A DNA stretch of 27,683 nt from an uncultured Clostridium sp. (GTDB lineage: Bacteria; Bacillota; Clostridia; Lachnospirales; Lachnospiraceae), in contig CAUCIO010000011.1 in the NCBI GenBank assembly GCA_958442925.1, forward strand, positions 1-27,683, written 5' to 3'. The notes under the pieces were generated by a model. That model made no database searches, was not told the DNA's origin, and saw nothing but the letters and a program-made list of their open reading frames with translations. Shown one piece after another: positions 7,307-14,676 of this stretch. The position numbers were made by a program, and so were the translations under genes. Positions within the stretch are counted from its first letter, which is position 1, and each line of letters begins with the position of its first letter.

Positions 7307-7612
7307 TTATTTTGCGCCCATTCTTCCACTATTGGGATAAGACATTGCCAACTTAAATCTACAGTATGAATAAAAATTCCATATATTAGCTTGAATTGGA
7401 TACTCTTTTCTGTATTCAAATTCCATCTGGTACTTTATGCTATGTCTGGTACACCACCAATGAATATCTTTCATTTTCATAGAATTACCAGCACTTATAC
7501 GTTCTCCTAGCATTTTAATCTTATAATTATCTGTCTCTGTTTTAGCAAATAAATAAAACCATACATTAAAATATCTAATTATGTATACCTCACAATCTCC
7601 ATTGTACATCAT
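7307..7612 (-). CDS. Small protein of unknown family, complete copy
   Basis: The 101-residue product begins MMYNGDCEVYIIRYFNVW and is rich in aromatic and basic residues (for example DIHWWCTRHSIKYQMEFEYR). It has no signal peptide or clear membrane segment. The start is the ATG ending at 7612, with AGGAG upstream; a GTG at 7618 is possible but badly spaced. A second copy of the same gene start lies at 1-52. The gene stands between the NA37-like operon and the broken Flp pilin gene, all on the minus strand. Family and function are not recognised. The recurring gene start plus leader at both island ends suggests a cassette or duplicated boundary gene rather than part of the neighbouring operons. 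It could also be a non-functional relic. Confidence 0.5.
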   Translation of the reverse strand: MMYNGDCEVYIIRYFNVWFYLFAKTETDNYKIKMLGERISAGNSMKMKDIHWWCTRHSIKYQMEFEYRKEYPIQANIWNFYSYCRFKLAMSYPNSGRMGAK

Positions 7613-7635
7613 ACACACTCCTGTCTATACAGTAA
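7561..7635. repeat. Direct repeat, copy B (right end of island)
   Basis: This is the second copy of the sequence at 1-75, exactly 7560 bases away in the same orientation, about 80 percent identical by hand count. It covers the start and ribosome binding site of the small gene. Weaker similarity continues to about 7700, where the Flp pilin reading frame is lost. Confidence 0.75.
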
Positions 7636-7681
7636 TATATTTTCCACTTTTCTACAATATCCACATAATGTATGCTGTAGT

Positions 7682-7780
7682 CTATGGGGTAAATATTTCC
7701 ACCAGAATCAGCACAATCTCGATCACGCCGACTCCGCTCTCATCCTCAAAAAACTTTCTTATCTCTGCATTATATCCCAT
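7682..7780 (-). pseudogene. flp: Flp-type pilin gene truncated at the island junction
   Basis: ATG 7780 follows AAGGAG with a six-base spacer, 17 nt after the tadC stop. The 32-residue product reads as a clostridial Flp pilin start: a charged leader, FFEDESGVGVIEIVLILV, and then the frame ends EIFTP-stop. In intact Flp pilins the E-V-V-L-I-L-V helix continues for about 20 more residues and the protein is about 50-60 long. Here the helix breaks off at about base 7700, where similarity to the island repeat leader begins. The remaining peptide lacks most of its membrane helix and C-terminus. Position next to tadC supports the pilin call. The break looks like an insertion or deletion scar; a sequencing error is unlikely because no pilin-like continuation is seen in another frame. 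Confidence 0.65.
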
Positions 7781-7797
7781 TTTTTCTCCTTCCACAC

Positions 7798-9024
7798 TTA
7801 AATTCCAAATGCCAGAAATGCCGGTACTGACACCATCACCATTACAATCAAGAGCATCAGAAACAGCGGAATTAACAGCTTCGTTCCTGTCTCTTCACCT
7901 ATTTTCCTGGCAGCCGCCTTTCGCTCCTCAAATGCGTTTTCCATCTCCTCCTCCAAATTTTTACGGAGGTTTCCTGAACCATTTTTCACATACTGTATCA
8001 TAAGGCCTGCCAGCTTTCTGTAGGATCTCAGGCCGCAGCTTTTTCCGAACTCTCCATAGGCCCTTAATTCCGGCATTCCCTGGTTCATCCGGCCTACAGA
8101 AATACGTATTTCCTCATACCCCGCTCTTCTTCGTCCCCCTGGCAGCTTCAGACTCATTTCATACTCTCTGGAAAGCTGCTCCCAGGCCTTCCTGACCGGG
8201 AAACCAGCTCCCAGATACACGCACAGCCCTGATACTATATCTGAATAATCCAGTATCAGTTCTGTATCCCTTTTCTTTTTTTCTTCGCGTTCCTGCGAAC
8301 TCTCCTTAAATTCCAAAAGCCCCGCGGCAGCGGCTCCCAACAAAAGAAATATGTATCTGTCCAAGCTCTGTTTTTCCCTATACCGAAGTTCCTGTTCCCC
8401 CAGTTTTCCTGGAAGTACCAGATTTTCTTCATATTTTTGTTCCTCATCTGCACTTTTTATCTGAGCTTTCAGCAGCTGCAGACTTTCTTCCTGCTTTGTT
8501 AAAACAGGCTTTACTACTGTGACAGGAATCTCATACTCCCTTTTATAGCGCCCTGCTGTCAATGTCAGAAAAAGAACTGTCTTCTCCTGTTCATCCTCCA
8601 TCTGCTCCAGATATATTTCTCCTCCAGAGCTAATCAGTTCAGGATTCTGAGAGTCCCACTTCATAGTTATTCCAAAGCCGTCGAGCCGTGACGACAGTTT
8701 CAGGGGGGTGCTTATCCTGTCAAAAGACGGATTTTCTGCCAAAGCCTCCTCTTTTGCTTTCTGAAATGCCTGCTCAAAGCTTTTTTCTGCCTCTTTTTGG
8801 CTGTACTGCTGTTCTTTAATCTGAAGTTCAATCTCTCCGTCCCCGTCAGGAAGCCCCTCTACGATCAAAATTCCTTCTTTATCTCCCTGCCCGTATGTAT
8901 TTCTTTCAATCACACCTCCCGGCTTTAAGAAATCAGAGCTGTCCGCTATAGGATACAGCAGGAAAAAAAGGACTCCCGCCGCGATACAGAACAATTGTAT
9001 TTTCCGCTTTTTTTCAAATTTCAA
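7798..9024 (-). CDS. tadC: TadC-like inner-membrane platform protein with Ig-like insert
   Basis: The 408-residue product belongs to the type II secretion F (GspF/TadC) family, the inner-membrane platform of the Flp pilus machine. An N-terminal membrane segment (9-26) is followed by an external region. Residues about 95-172 (ENPSFDRISTPLKL, GFGITMKWDSQNPELISSGG, TVLFLTLTAG, YEIPVTVV) look like an atrophied bacterial Ig-like domain. A second membrane segment is at 222-237 and the F domain follows from about 250, ending in a hydrophobic tail (GTKLLIPLFLMLLIVMVMVS). I chose the TTG at 9024 because GGGAGG lies ten bases upstream and the protein then starts with a normal basic-plus-hydrophobic leader; an upstream start at 9051 or 9069 is possible. 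It overlaps tadB by 11 bases and is followed by the broken pilin gene. Confidence 0.8.
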   Translation of the reverse strand: MKFEKKRKIQLFCIAAGVLFFLLYPIADSSDFLKPGGVIERNTYGQGDKEGILIVEGLPDGDGEIELQIKEQQYSQKEAEKSFEQAFQKAKEEALAENPSFDRISTPLKLSSRLDGFGITMKWDSQNPELISSGGEIYLEQMEDEQEKTVLFLTLTAGRYKREYEIPVTVVKPVLTKQEESLQLLKAQIKSADEEQKYEENLVLPGKLGEQELRYREKQSLDRYIFLLLGAAAAGLLEFKESSQEREEKKKRDTELILDYSDIVSGLCVYLGAGFPVRKAWEQLSREYEMSLKLPGGRRRAGYEEIRISVGRMNQGMPELRAYGEFGKSCGLRSYRKLAGLMIQYVKNGSGNLRKNLEEEMENAFEERKAAARKIGEETGTKLLIPLFLMLLIVMVMVSVPAFLAFGI

Positions 9025-9928
9025 TATCCAGCATCCTCCCTGCCAGAACATAGGCTCCTGCATACACACACATACACACTGTCATTACCATTCTTCCGAC
9101 TGCCGTCTGATACATAGCGTTAAAAAAGCCCGGAGACGTCAGATCAATATACAATACAATAAAAAGCGGCAGCAGATTCATAATTTTCTGTTCAAACTGT
9201 TTCTGAGCTGTCATAAGCCTGATTTCTTCCTGTACCTGGATCTTTCCTCCTATAATTTCAGCTACATGGGAAATGATCGTGCCCAGCTGTCCCCCGCTTC
9301 GTCTGGCAGCCTTAAAAATCTGTGCAAAACTTCTAATCTCCTCGATTCCGCTTCTCTTTGCAAAATCTTCCCACAACTCCTCCAGCGTCCTGTTCATGGA
9401 AAGCTGCCGTCTCATAGCAGCAAATTCCTTTGACATCATCCCCTTTTCTCCATATATTTCCTCCAGCTGGGCCTGAGCCTGAGCAAATGAATTTTCCATA
9501 GAATATCCTGCTGCCAGAGAAGACGACAACATCAAAACCGCCTCTTTAAACTGACGTTTCAATTCTTCCTGTCTGCGCTGCTTTAAGTCGCTTCGTTTAT
9601 AGAGCGGATAGAGAAGCCCTATCGGCAGAAAGAGAAAAAAACTTAAAAGATTCCTGTAAAATACATAGGAAAACAATGCACAGACTGCAGCCCCCTGGCT
9701 GGAGTACCGGAGCCATTCACCTGCTGACAGGCGGTACGCGTCATACTGTACTATGCCTTGATCCTTTCTTCCAGAAATGCTATGGCCACGTATCCCCTGA
9801 GAATTCCAGTTTCTGTCTGTTTTGAAGTTCTCCCACCTGCTCCAGGCTTCCTTCCACACCTCCCTTTTTTCCGTTTTTTGTCTCCTTAAACTGGAACAGC
9901 GGATGAAGGGCAACCTCACCTGCTTCAA
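9014..9928 (-). CDS. tadB: TadB-like inner-membrane platform protein
   Basis: The product is a GspF/TadB family protein. Two hydrophobic segments near residues 78-110 (AAVCALFSYVFYRNLLSFFL, LPIGLLYPLY) precede the cytoplasmic F domain at about 125-250 (KEAVLMLSSSLAAGYSMENS, RRSGGQLGTII, EEIRLMTAQKQFEQKIMNLL), followed by C-terminal membrane helices. TadB and TadC form the platform that works with the TadA ATPase. The start is uncertain. After the tadA stop no ATG, GTG or TTG is available before conserved sequence begins, so the start must lie inside tadA: TTG 9928 (with GGAGG nine bases upstream) or GTG 9859. The overlap with tadA is therefore about 80-149 bases, unusually long. Confidence 0.8.
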   Translation of the reverse strand: MKQVRLPFIRCSSLRRQKTEKREVWKEAWSRWENFKTDRNWNSQGIRGHSISGRKDQGIVQYDAYRLSAGEWLRYSSQGAAVCALFSYVFYRNLLSFFLFLPIGLLYPLYKRSDLKQRRQEELKRQFKEAVLMLSSSLAAGYSMENSFAQAQAQLEEIYGEKGMMSKEFAAMRRQLSMNRTLEELWEDFAKRSGIEEIRSFAQIFKAARRSGGQLGTIISHVAEIIGGKIQVQEEIRLMTAQKQFEQKIMNLLPLFIVLYIDLTSPGFFNAMYQTAVGRMVMTVCMCVYAGAYVLAGRMLDIEI

Positions 9929-11096
9929 TTCCCATCACCTCCCTAATTTCCAGGACTCTCCTACTTCTGTCGCGAAGGCGTCCCAAATGAATAAAAACAT
10001 CTATCGCTGATGCAATCTGGCTTCGAATAGCCGCCACAGGAAGATCCGCTCCCATTAAAACCATAGTCTCAAGCCTTAAAATCATATCCCGGCTGCTGTT
10101 GGCATGTCCTGTAGAAATCGAACCTGAATGTCCTGTATTCATGCTTTGAAGCATCTCCAGAGCCTCAGCGCCTCTGACCTCTCCTACCAGAATCCGATCC
10201 GGCCTCATTCTCAGACTGGCTCGAATTAAATCTCTGATTGTGATTTCTTTACTTCCCTCATGGTTTGCTGCCCGTGTCTCTAAACGCACCAAATTCGGCA
10301 CATGGGTAATCTGAAGTTCCGCCGAATCTTCGATGGTAATCAGCCTCTCCTCCTGAGGAATAAACTCTGACAGCGCATTTAAAAATGTGGTTTTTCCGGA
10401 TCCAGTTCCGCCGCTGATAAACAGATTGTACCCGGCCCTCACCAGCTTTTTGAGAAAGTCAGCCGCCTCTTTCGTGATGCTCCCAAGGCTGATTAGACGC
10501 TCCATGGTAATCGGTTCCGGAAATTTCCGGATAGTCAAAGCCGGTCCGTCCAACGCTACCGGAGGAAGCACTACATGAACGCGGGATCCATCTTCCAGTC
10601 TGGCATCGGCAATAGGAGAGGCTGCATTTACGGTGCGGTTCACCCGGCTTACAATCTGCTGAATTAAATCTTCCAGCTGCTCTCTCGTTTCAAAACTTCT
10701 GTTCCATCGGCATATAGCTCCCTCTTTCTCCACAAATACAGAGTGTTCTCCATTTACCATAATTTCCGTAATCTGAGGATGATCTACCAGTTCCTGCAGA
10801 ATATCCAGTTTCTTGAACGAATTATACAGTTCCTCTCTCAGCTTCACCCGCTCTGCAAGAGGAAGATACAGCTCCTCTCCTGTCTGCTGAATCATAAAAT
10901 CAATCAGTTCAGACAGATCTCCATCCTCTATCTGCCTCCGCCCTTCCAGTTCCTGCCGCAGTCTGCTGCGAAGCTCCCTTTTCACCTCTTCCAGAGTCCA
11001 GCTGTTCTTCTCCTTTGGAAATCCAGAGACTTCCTCTTCTCCCTGATCCAACTCCAGCTTTCTCAGCTGATTTTTTCCCACCTTTTTCCCGCTCAC
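9780..11096 (-). CDS. tadA: TadA/CpaF-type pilus assembly ATPase
   Basis: The 438-residue product is a type II/IV secretion ATPase of the CpaF/TadA branch that powers Flp pilus assembly from the cytoplasmic face of the membrane. An N-terminal charged and helical region is followed by ELVDHPQITEIMVNG (102-116), the Walker A motif GGTGSGKTT at 229-237, the acidic ITIEDSAELQ box near 253-262, the Walker B region RILVGEVRG at 301-309 and the His box TGHSGSISTGHAN at 321-333. All key residues look intact. The start is GTG 11096 with AAGGAG six bases upstream; TadZ ends 12 bases before it. It overlaps the tadB frame at its end. The last 30 or so residues are less conserved and highly charged. Confidence 0.93.
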   Translation of the reverse strand: MSGKKVGKNQLRKLELDQGEEEVSGFPKEKNSWTLEEVKRELRSRLRQELEGRRQIEDGDLSELIDFMIQQTGEELYLPLAERVKLREELYNSFKKLDILQELVDHPQITEIMVNGEHSVFVEKEGAICRWNRSFETREQLEDLIQQIVSRVNRTVNAASPIADARLEDGSRVHVVLPPVALDGPALTIRKFPEPITMERLISLGSITKEAADFLKKLVRAGYNLFISGGTGSGKTTFLNALSEFIPQEERLITIEDSAELQITHVPNLVRLETRAANHEGSKEITIRDLIRASLRMRPDRILVGEVRGAEALEMLQSMNTGHSGSISTGHANSSRDMILRLETMVLMGADLPVAAIRSQIASAIDVFIHLGRLRDRSRRVLEIREVMGIEAGEVALHPLFQFKETKNGKKGGVEGSLEQVGELQNRQKLEFSGDTWP

Positions 11097-11108
11097 ATTT
11101 CACTCCTT

Positions 11109-12119
11109 CTAAAAATCCATTTCCTCTCTTCCCCCTCTTAACAGTTTTCTTACGTAATCCCCCAGCTCGCTCCAGAGAAGCTGTTCGATATAATTTTCCT
11201 TTCTCCCAAATCCCCTATGGTACGGAAGCCGCAGTTTTTTTATTTTATCCAGCCCTCTGCTATTTCCCGTTCTCTCCATATATTCCTCAAATTCCCTTAT
11301 TTTTGCCGATGATATTCCATCCTCCTTTACCGGCATATACACTATCTGACAGGCGGAAAGGATCGGCGCTGCCTGGTGCCCATAATTTCCCACATCCAGA
11401 ATGATAATCTCATATCCGCTGCCAGACGCCAGATTTCTGACAAGCTCTGCCATCTGTTCTGGAGAAATATGTGCCAAATCCTCCGGATACCGCGCCGGTG
11501 GAATATAGTCCATATTTCCAATTGAATGTACAATTCCGCTGAGTCTCATAAAATTTAGATTGCCCTGGCTGAAATAATACAGTACATCTGAAAAATCACT
11601 TTTATATTCCTCCCCTGTCATAGCTGCAAGTCCAGAATAATCCTCCAAAGTAACATAGAGTACTCTTCTTTCAGATGCCATCAGCTGACCTAAAGTCAGG
11701 GCAAATGAAGTTTTAAGACACCTTCCTACAGGCGAATACACCCCTATTACTGATGCTGTTTTCCCATCCTTTGTCTGAGCCGGTTCATCCCCGGCGCTGT
11801 AGCAGGCCATTACTTCCCTGATGATGCCTGAACTGGACTGATATTTATACACAGATGGGCAGTCCTTATCCGACTCCTGGGAATCTCCTTCTGTAAGCGT
11901 TATCACCTGCCCGATTCCCAGATCACGGATCTCCTCCCTGTTTACCTGACTGCTAATCAGGAGGAGCTCAATGGGATGTTCGCTGGCATACTGCCTGAGT
12001 CTCTCCAGAGAGGAAAATGCCATTACTGCAAAAGGAACATTTTCTTTCTGATTCATCACATCTGCAAACCGCTTAGCATAAAACAGATCCAGATCATACA
12101 CTGCCATAATTCGTTTCAT
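11109..12119 (-). CDS. tadZ: TadZ/CpaE-like pilus localisation protein
   Basis: The 336-residue product has an N-terminal receiver-like region (1-110, MKRIMAVYDLDLFYAKRFAD then IELLLISS) and a C-terminal MinD/ParA-like domain, the arrangement of TadZ/CpaE proteins that position the Tad machine. The P-loop is deviant: GVYSPVGRCLKTSFALTL at 126-143 keeps the K-T pair but not the GGVGK pattern. IIILDVGNYG follows as the second nucleotide-binding strand. The start ATG 12119 overlaps the tadV stop as ATGA and has GGAGGG upstream; a longer frame from 12161 would overlap tadV by over 40 bases. ATP hydrolysis is doubtful because of the altered P-loop, which is seen in some clostridial relatives as far as I recall. 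Confidence 0.8.
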   Translation of the reverse strand: MKRIMAVYDLDLFYAKRFADVMNQKENVPFAVMAFSSLERLRQYASEHPIELLLISSQVNREEIRDLGIGQVITLTEGDSQESDKDCPSVYKYQSSSGIIREVMACYSAGDEPAQTKDGKTASVIGVYSPVGRCLKTSFALTLGQLMASERRVLYVTLEDYSGLAAMTGEEYKSDFSDVLYYFSQGNLNFMRLSGIVHSIGNMDYIPPARYPEDLAHISPEQMAELVRNLASGSGYEIIILDVGNYGHQAAPILSACQIVYMPVKEDGISSAKIREFEEYMERTGNSRGLDKIKKLRLPYHRGFGRKENYIEQLLWSELGDYVRKLLRGGREEMDF

Positions 12120-12616
12120 CCTGCACCCTCCCCCATAAGAAACAGCGTCATCCCAGCCCATAAAAACGGGCCTAAGCAGAGAAGAGCAGCCGAATTCATC
12201 CCTTCTGTCATGTAATCCGCCCGTTCACCGGTTCTTAAAAAACGCTGAACATAGAAAAGTAGATATTGCATCCTTTCCCTTGCTACTCCTCTTCTGAACA
12301 TTGCCTGAACAGACCAGCATCCGGCCAAAACAAACGCTCCGGCCATCACCTGAAACCACTCCTCCCTGTTTAAAAAAACTGCCATACCTGCCATCATCTT
12401 AATATCTCCCGCGCCTATCATTCTGAACATATGAAGGGGAAACAGGCACAAAAGAACTGTAACTCCTCTCGCTGCGGCTACTCCTGCTTCTGCCCCCATT
12501 CCAGCTGCCAGAAAATACCCACATCCCGCCACGGCGGCAGCTGCTGTCAGCTCATTAGGAATCTTCCCATTTCTCCAGTCGGACACTGCCGCTGCTGTCA
12601 GACATGCGTGAAGCAT
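12116..12616 (-). CDS. tadV: TadV-type prepilin peptidase
   Basis: The 166-residue product is an A24-family aspartic prepilin peptidase, which cleaves the Flp prepilin leader in the membrane. The first catalytic aspartate is in SDWRNGKIPN (Asp 13) and the second in GAGDIKMM (Asp 71). Several hydrophobic helices surround them. Length fits the short TadV type without the methylase domain. The start is a problem: ATG 12616 gives a normal N-terminus (MLHACLTAAAVSDW) but has no clear ribosome site, whereas a fine AAAGGAGG lies about 35 bases upstream in front of a five-codon frame (MELLV-stop). Translational coupling to that tiny frame, or a small indel, could explain it. It is first in the operon and overlaps tadZ by 4 bases. 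Confidence 0.8.
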   Translation of the reverse strand: MLHACLTAAAVSDWRNGKIPNELTAAAAVAGCGYFLAAGMGAEAGVAAARGVTVLLCLFPLHMFRMIGAGDIKMMAGMAVFLNREEWFQVMAGAFVLAGCWSVQAMFRRGVARERMQYLLFYVQRFLRTGERADYMTEGMNSAALLCLGPFLWAGMTLFLMGEGAG

Positions 12617-12801
12617 CCATTTTAAACCAATAGTTCCATTGTATCTGTCCTCCTTTCTGCATTTACTGCCATGTTTTCTGTTTTGAAATTCCTGGAATCT
12701 GGGGACACTGCCCCGGATATGCCTGGAACCCTTCAAGCGGCCTCCAGTTTTCTCGAATATCTAAGAATGTTAAAAGAAAATTAGAAATTTGATGTACCCC
12801 T
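12617..12801 (-). other. Long leader of the tad operon
   Basis: About 185 bases lie between the predicted promoter and tadV. No conserved gene is seen. The RNA could form short GC-rich stems (for example CCGGGG..CCCC near 12700-12715), and AAAGGAGG precedes a five-codon frame just before tadV. I looked for the core motifs of c-di-GMP riboswitches and did not find them. The leader may be regulatory, but nothing in it is specific. Confidence 0.35.
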
Positions 12802-12829
12802 ATTATGTCATGACAACATAAAAAGTCAA
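12802..12829 (-). promoter_or_regulatory. Sigma-70-type promoter of the tad operon
   Basis: On the minus strand TTGACT (12824-12829) and CATAAT (12802-12807) are 16 bases apart. The stretch ATGTTGTCATGACAT between and over the elements is partly palindromic and could bind a regulator. Confidence 0.65.
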
Positions 12830-12938
12830 GGGAAAATAAACTGATTTTCATTGTGATAATTACCAAAAACATGGTTCTGTTTTTGTGTATGGTGTATAGA
12901 TTTTTTCACTGCATCTATAATGCCTGATTCCTATACAA

Positions 12939-12976
12939 CAAAAGTTCCCGCTGTAAAAAACCAGCAGGAACTTTTG
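12939..12976 (-). terminator. Hairpin terminator downstream of transaldolase
   Basis: CAAAAGTTCC and GGAACTTTTG with adjoining CGCTG/CAGCA form a stem of about 14 bp with one mismatch. The ends are U-rich on the minus strand. It lies about 110 bases after the transaldolase stop. No other feature is seen between 12977 and 13087. Confidence 0.65.
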
Positions 12977-13087
12977 CTTTCGACTTTAGGAATTTTCGTA
13001 TGACGACTTCCTAGTCACTATTATATTTCACTCTGCACTAATGTCCAATAGAAAGATCTGATAGCTGTATATCATCTGTCTATTCTT

Positions 13088-13744
13088 TTATTTCTCTCCA
13101 AATACTGCCTTATAATCTGCCTGGAATTTCTCAATTCCCTGATCTGTCAGCGGATGACGAAGCATCTGCTCTAATACCTTATACGGCACAGTGGCAATAT
13201 CTGCCCCCGCCTGAGCGCACTGAGTTACATGCATAGTCGTGCGGATGCTGGCTGCAATCACCTCTGTCTCAATTCCATGAGTTTCAAAAATGTCCATAAT
13301 AGTCTCGATCAGCTCTACTCCCGGCTGGGAAATATCGTCTAAACGTCCTACAAACGGAGATACGTAGGCAGCTCCGGCTCTCGCTGCCAAAAGTGCCTGA
13401 TTTGCTGAGAAAATCAAAGTTACATTAACCTTAATTCCCTCCTCTGAAAGTACCTTGGTGGCTTTTAAGCCTTCTGCTGTCATAGGGATCTTAACTACCA
13501 TGTTCGGATGGATAGCTGCAATTTCCCGTCCTTCCTTAATCATTCCTTCTGCATCTGTTGTGAGCGCGTTCACTTCGCCGCTGATAGGTCCGTCTACAAT
13601 CGATGTAATCTCCTGAATAACCTGTTTAAAATCCCGTCCTTCCTTGGCAATTAAAGACGGGTTTGTGGTAACTCCGCAGATAATTCCCATATCATTGGCT
13701 TTTCTAATCTCATCTACATTGGCTGTGTCAATAAAAAACTTCAT
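13088..13744 (-). CDS. tal: Transaldolase (small, TalC/MipB type)
   Basis: The 218-residue product is a decameric-type small transaldolase of the pentose phosphate pathway, which moves a dihydroxyacetone unit between sugar phosphates. Visible marks are [29 protein letters not shown], the Schiff-base lysine in VVKIPMT (Lys 85), [20 protein letters not shown] and [11 protein letters not shown]. Glu 57 (SGEV) and Phe 131 (SPF) match transaldolases; fructose-6-phosphate aldolases have Gln and Tyr at these places. ATG 13744 has AAGGAG seven bases upstream. It is a single-gene unit with its own promoter and terminator, divergent from the ArsR-type gene. Confidence 0.93.
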   Translation of the reverse strand: MKFFIDTANVDEIRKANDMGIICGVTTNPSLIAKEGRDFKQVIQEITSIVDGPISGEVNALTTDAEGMIKEGREIAAIHPNMVVKIPMTAEGLKATKVLSEEGIKVNVTLIFSANQALLAARAGAAYVSPFVGRLDDISQPGVELIETIMDIFETHGIETEVIAASIRTTMHVTQCAQAGADIATVPYKVLEQMLRHPLTDQGIEKFQADYKAVFGEK

Positions 13745-13846
13745 TTTCTTCTCCTTCTGCAGTTTTCCTGCTGCTGACGAATATTTAATTCTGAATTTAT
13801 ATCACCGTTCTTTTCTTCGTCTGAACCGTGATGAATTTCTAGCACT

Positions 13847-13874
13847 ATTCTACCATATTTCCGTTTATTTGCAA
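13847..13874 (-). promoter_or_regulatory. Probable promoter of transaldolase
   Basis: On the minus strand TTGCAA (13869-13874) and TAGAAT (13847-13852) are 16 bases apart, about 100 bases before the transaldolase ATG. Confidence 0.55.
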
Positions 13875-13894
13875 TATTAATGCGATATTTTTCA

Positions 13895-13923
13895 TTGACT
13901 GACTCATTTTTCAGTGATAAAAT
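13895..13923 (+). promoter_or_regulatory. Sigma-70-type promoter of the ArsR-type gene
   Basis: TTGACT (13895-13900) and TAAAAT (13918-13923) are exactly 17 bases apart, ending 43 bases before the ATG. The spacer contains ACTCATTTTTCAGTGA, a near-symmetric stretch that might be an operator for self-regulation. Confidence 0.7.
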
Positions 13924-13966
13924 CATTCTATATTAGTTTATTTTTTTAAACCAAGGAGGTGTTCCT

Positions 13967-14338
13967 ATGACAGAGGCAGAAAAATTAAAACAGTGTTTTC
14001 ACCAGTGTATGCCCTTTTTTATTGCCCTGGGAGATGAAATACGCCTGACGATTGTGGAAGCTCTGACAGAGGCCGCCTCCCGGCGCTGCAAAGGAGATTA
14101 CTCCAGAGAAAACCTAAGCCGCCACGGACTGAATGTAAAGGAAATTACAGAGTGTACAAACCTGTCCAGACCGGCAGTGTCCCACCACTTAAAAATACTG
14201 AAGGATGCAGGACTGATCTCTGTGCGGAAAGAGGGAACCTGCAATTACTATTATCTCTCCATCTCCGAAGCCACTTTAAGCCTGACAGGTCTCGGACGCA
14301 GGCTTCAGTCCTTCCTGAATATGAAAGAAGAACCTTAA
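13967..14338 (+). CDS. ArsR-family winged-helix regulator
   Basis: The 123-residue product is an ArsR-type winged helix-turn-helix repressor. LGDEIRLTIVEALTE at 21-35 is the usual first helix, LNVKEITECTNLSRPAVSHHLKIL at 55-78 (LSRPAVSHHLKIL being the recognition part) is the DNA-reading unit, and AGLISVRKEGTCNYYYL is the wing. The classic ELCVC metal site is absent; the five cysteines (10, 14, 41, 63, 92) do not form a known pattern, so a metal ligand cannot be claimed. AAGGAGGT precedes ATG 13967. It leads a plus-strand run of four genes ending in glgB and may control that run or only itself. The signal is unknown. Confidence 0.88.
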   Translation: MTEAEKLKQCFHQCMPFFIALGDEIRLTIVEALTEAASRRCKGDYSRENLSRHGLNVKEITECTNLSRPAVSHHLKILKDAGLISVRKEGTCNYYYLSISEATLSLTGLGRRLQSFLNMKEEP

Positions 14339-14406
14339 ATTAGACTCCTATTACATATATTCCCTGTCTGCCATCCATACTAAGGATGACAGGAGGTAAA
14401 CGATTC

Positions 14407-14619
14407 ATGAAAACGAAGCAGACTTCTAAAAAGCGCGGTGTCTCAGGTATTTTTTCATTAAAAGAGGAGCTGCGCCAGATTATGACAGACATGGACTGCG
14501 CCAGAAATCACTTTGACCAGGCGGTGGATCCCGTTCTGATCGACTGTTACATCTATGAAATTAATGCGGCTCAGCTGCGCTACCAGTTTCTTCTGCGCCG
14601 TATTAAAAATCAGGAATAA
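14407..14619 (+). CDS. DUF2508 (YaaL-like) small protein
   Basis: The 70-residue product has a basic N-terminus (MKTKQTSKKRGVSG) and then a single DUF2508-like helical unit (LKEELRQIMTDMDCARNHFD, DPVLIDCYIYEINAAQLRYQ, FLLRRIKNQE), similar in pattern to Bacillus YaaL. Function of the family is unknown to me. The ATG at 14407 has AGGAGG ten bases upstream; the upstream frame from 14386 overlaps this site. The site lies on the edge of a hairpin (CCTGTC at 14363, GACAGG at 14388), which could affect translation. It is between the ArsR-type gene and the amylase gene on the same strand. Confidence 0.75.
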   Translation: MKTKQTSKKRGVSGIFSLKEELRQIMTDMDCARNHFDQAVDPVLIDCYIYEINAAQLRYQFLLRRIKNQE

Positions 14620-14621
14620 GC

Positions 14622-14653
14622 CTTCTGTTCCAGGGCTGCTGGCCAAACAGAAG
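14622..14653 (+). other. Strong intercistronic hairpin without T-run
   Basis: CTTCTGTT and AACAGAAG form a perfect 8-bp stem with an inner CCAG/CTGG stem. It follows the DUF2508 stop directly and ends 24 bases before the amylase start. Lacking a U-tract, it may stabilise or partly attenuate the message rather than terminate. Confidence 0.5.
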
Positions 14654-14676
14654 ATTCAAATATGAGGAGGTATACC

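Noticed and set aside
7581..8003. Plus-strand open frame across the island edge and tadC
   Set aside because: Runs antisense over the small gene, the pilin fragment and the TadC C-terminus, with low-complexity Ser/Pro/Leu content; a shadow frame.
12617..12801. c-di-GMP riboswitch in the tad leader
   Set aside because: The conserved GEMM core blocks are not visible; only generic short stems are present.
12663..12872. Minus-strand open frame in the tad leader
   Set aside because: It covers the promoter elements at 12802-12829, has no ribosome site and no family resemblance.
13088..13744. Fructose-6-phosphate aldolase instead of transaldolase
   Set aside because: Glu 57 and Phe 131 are the transaldolase-type residues; the aldolase would have Gln and Tyr.
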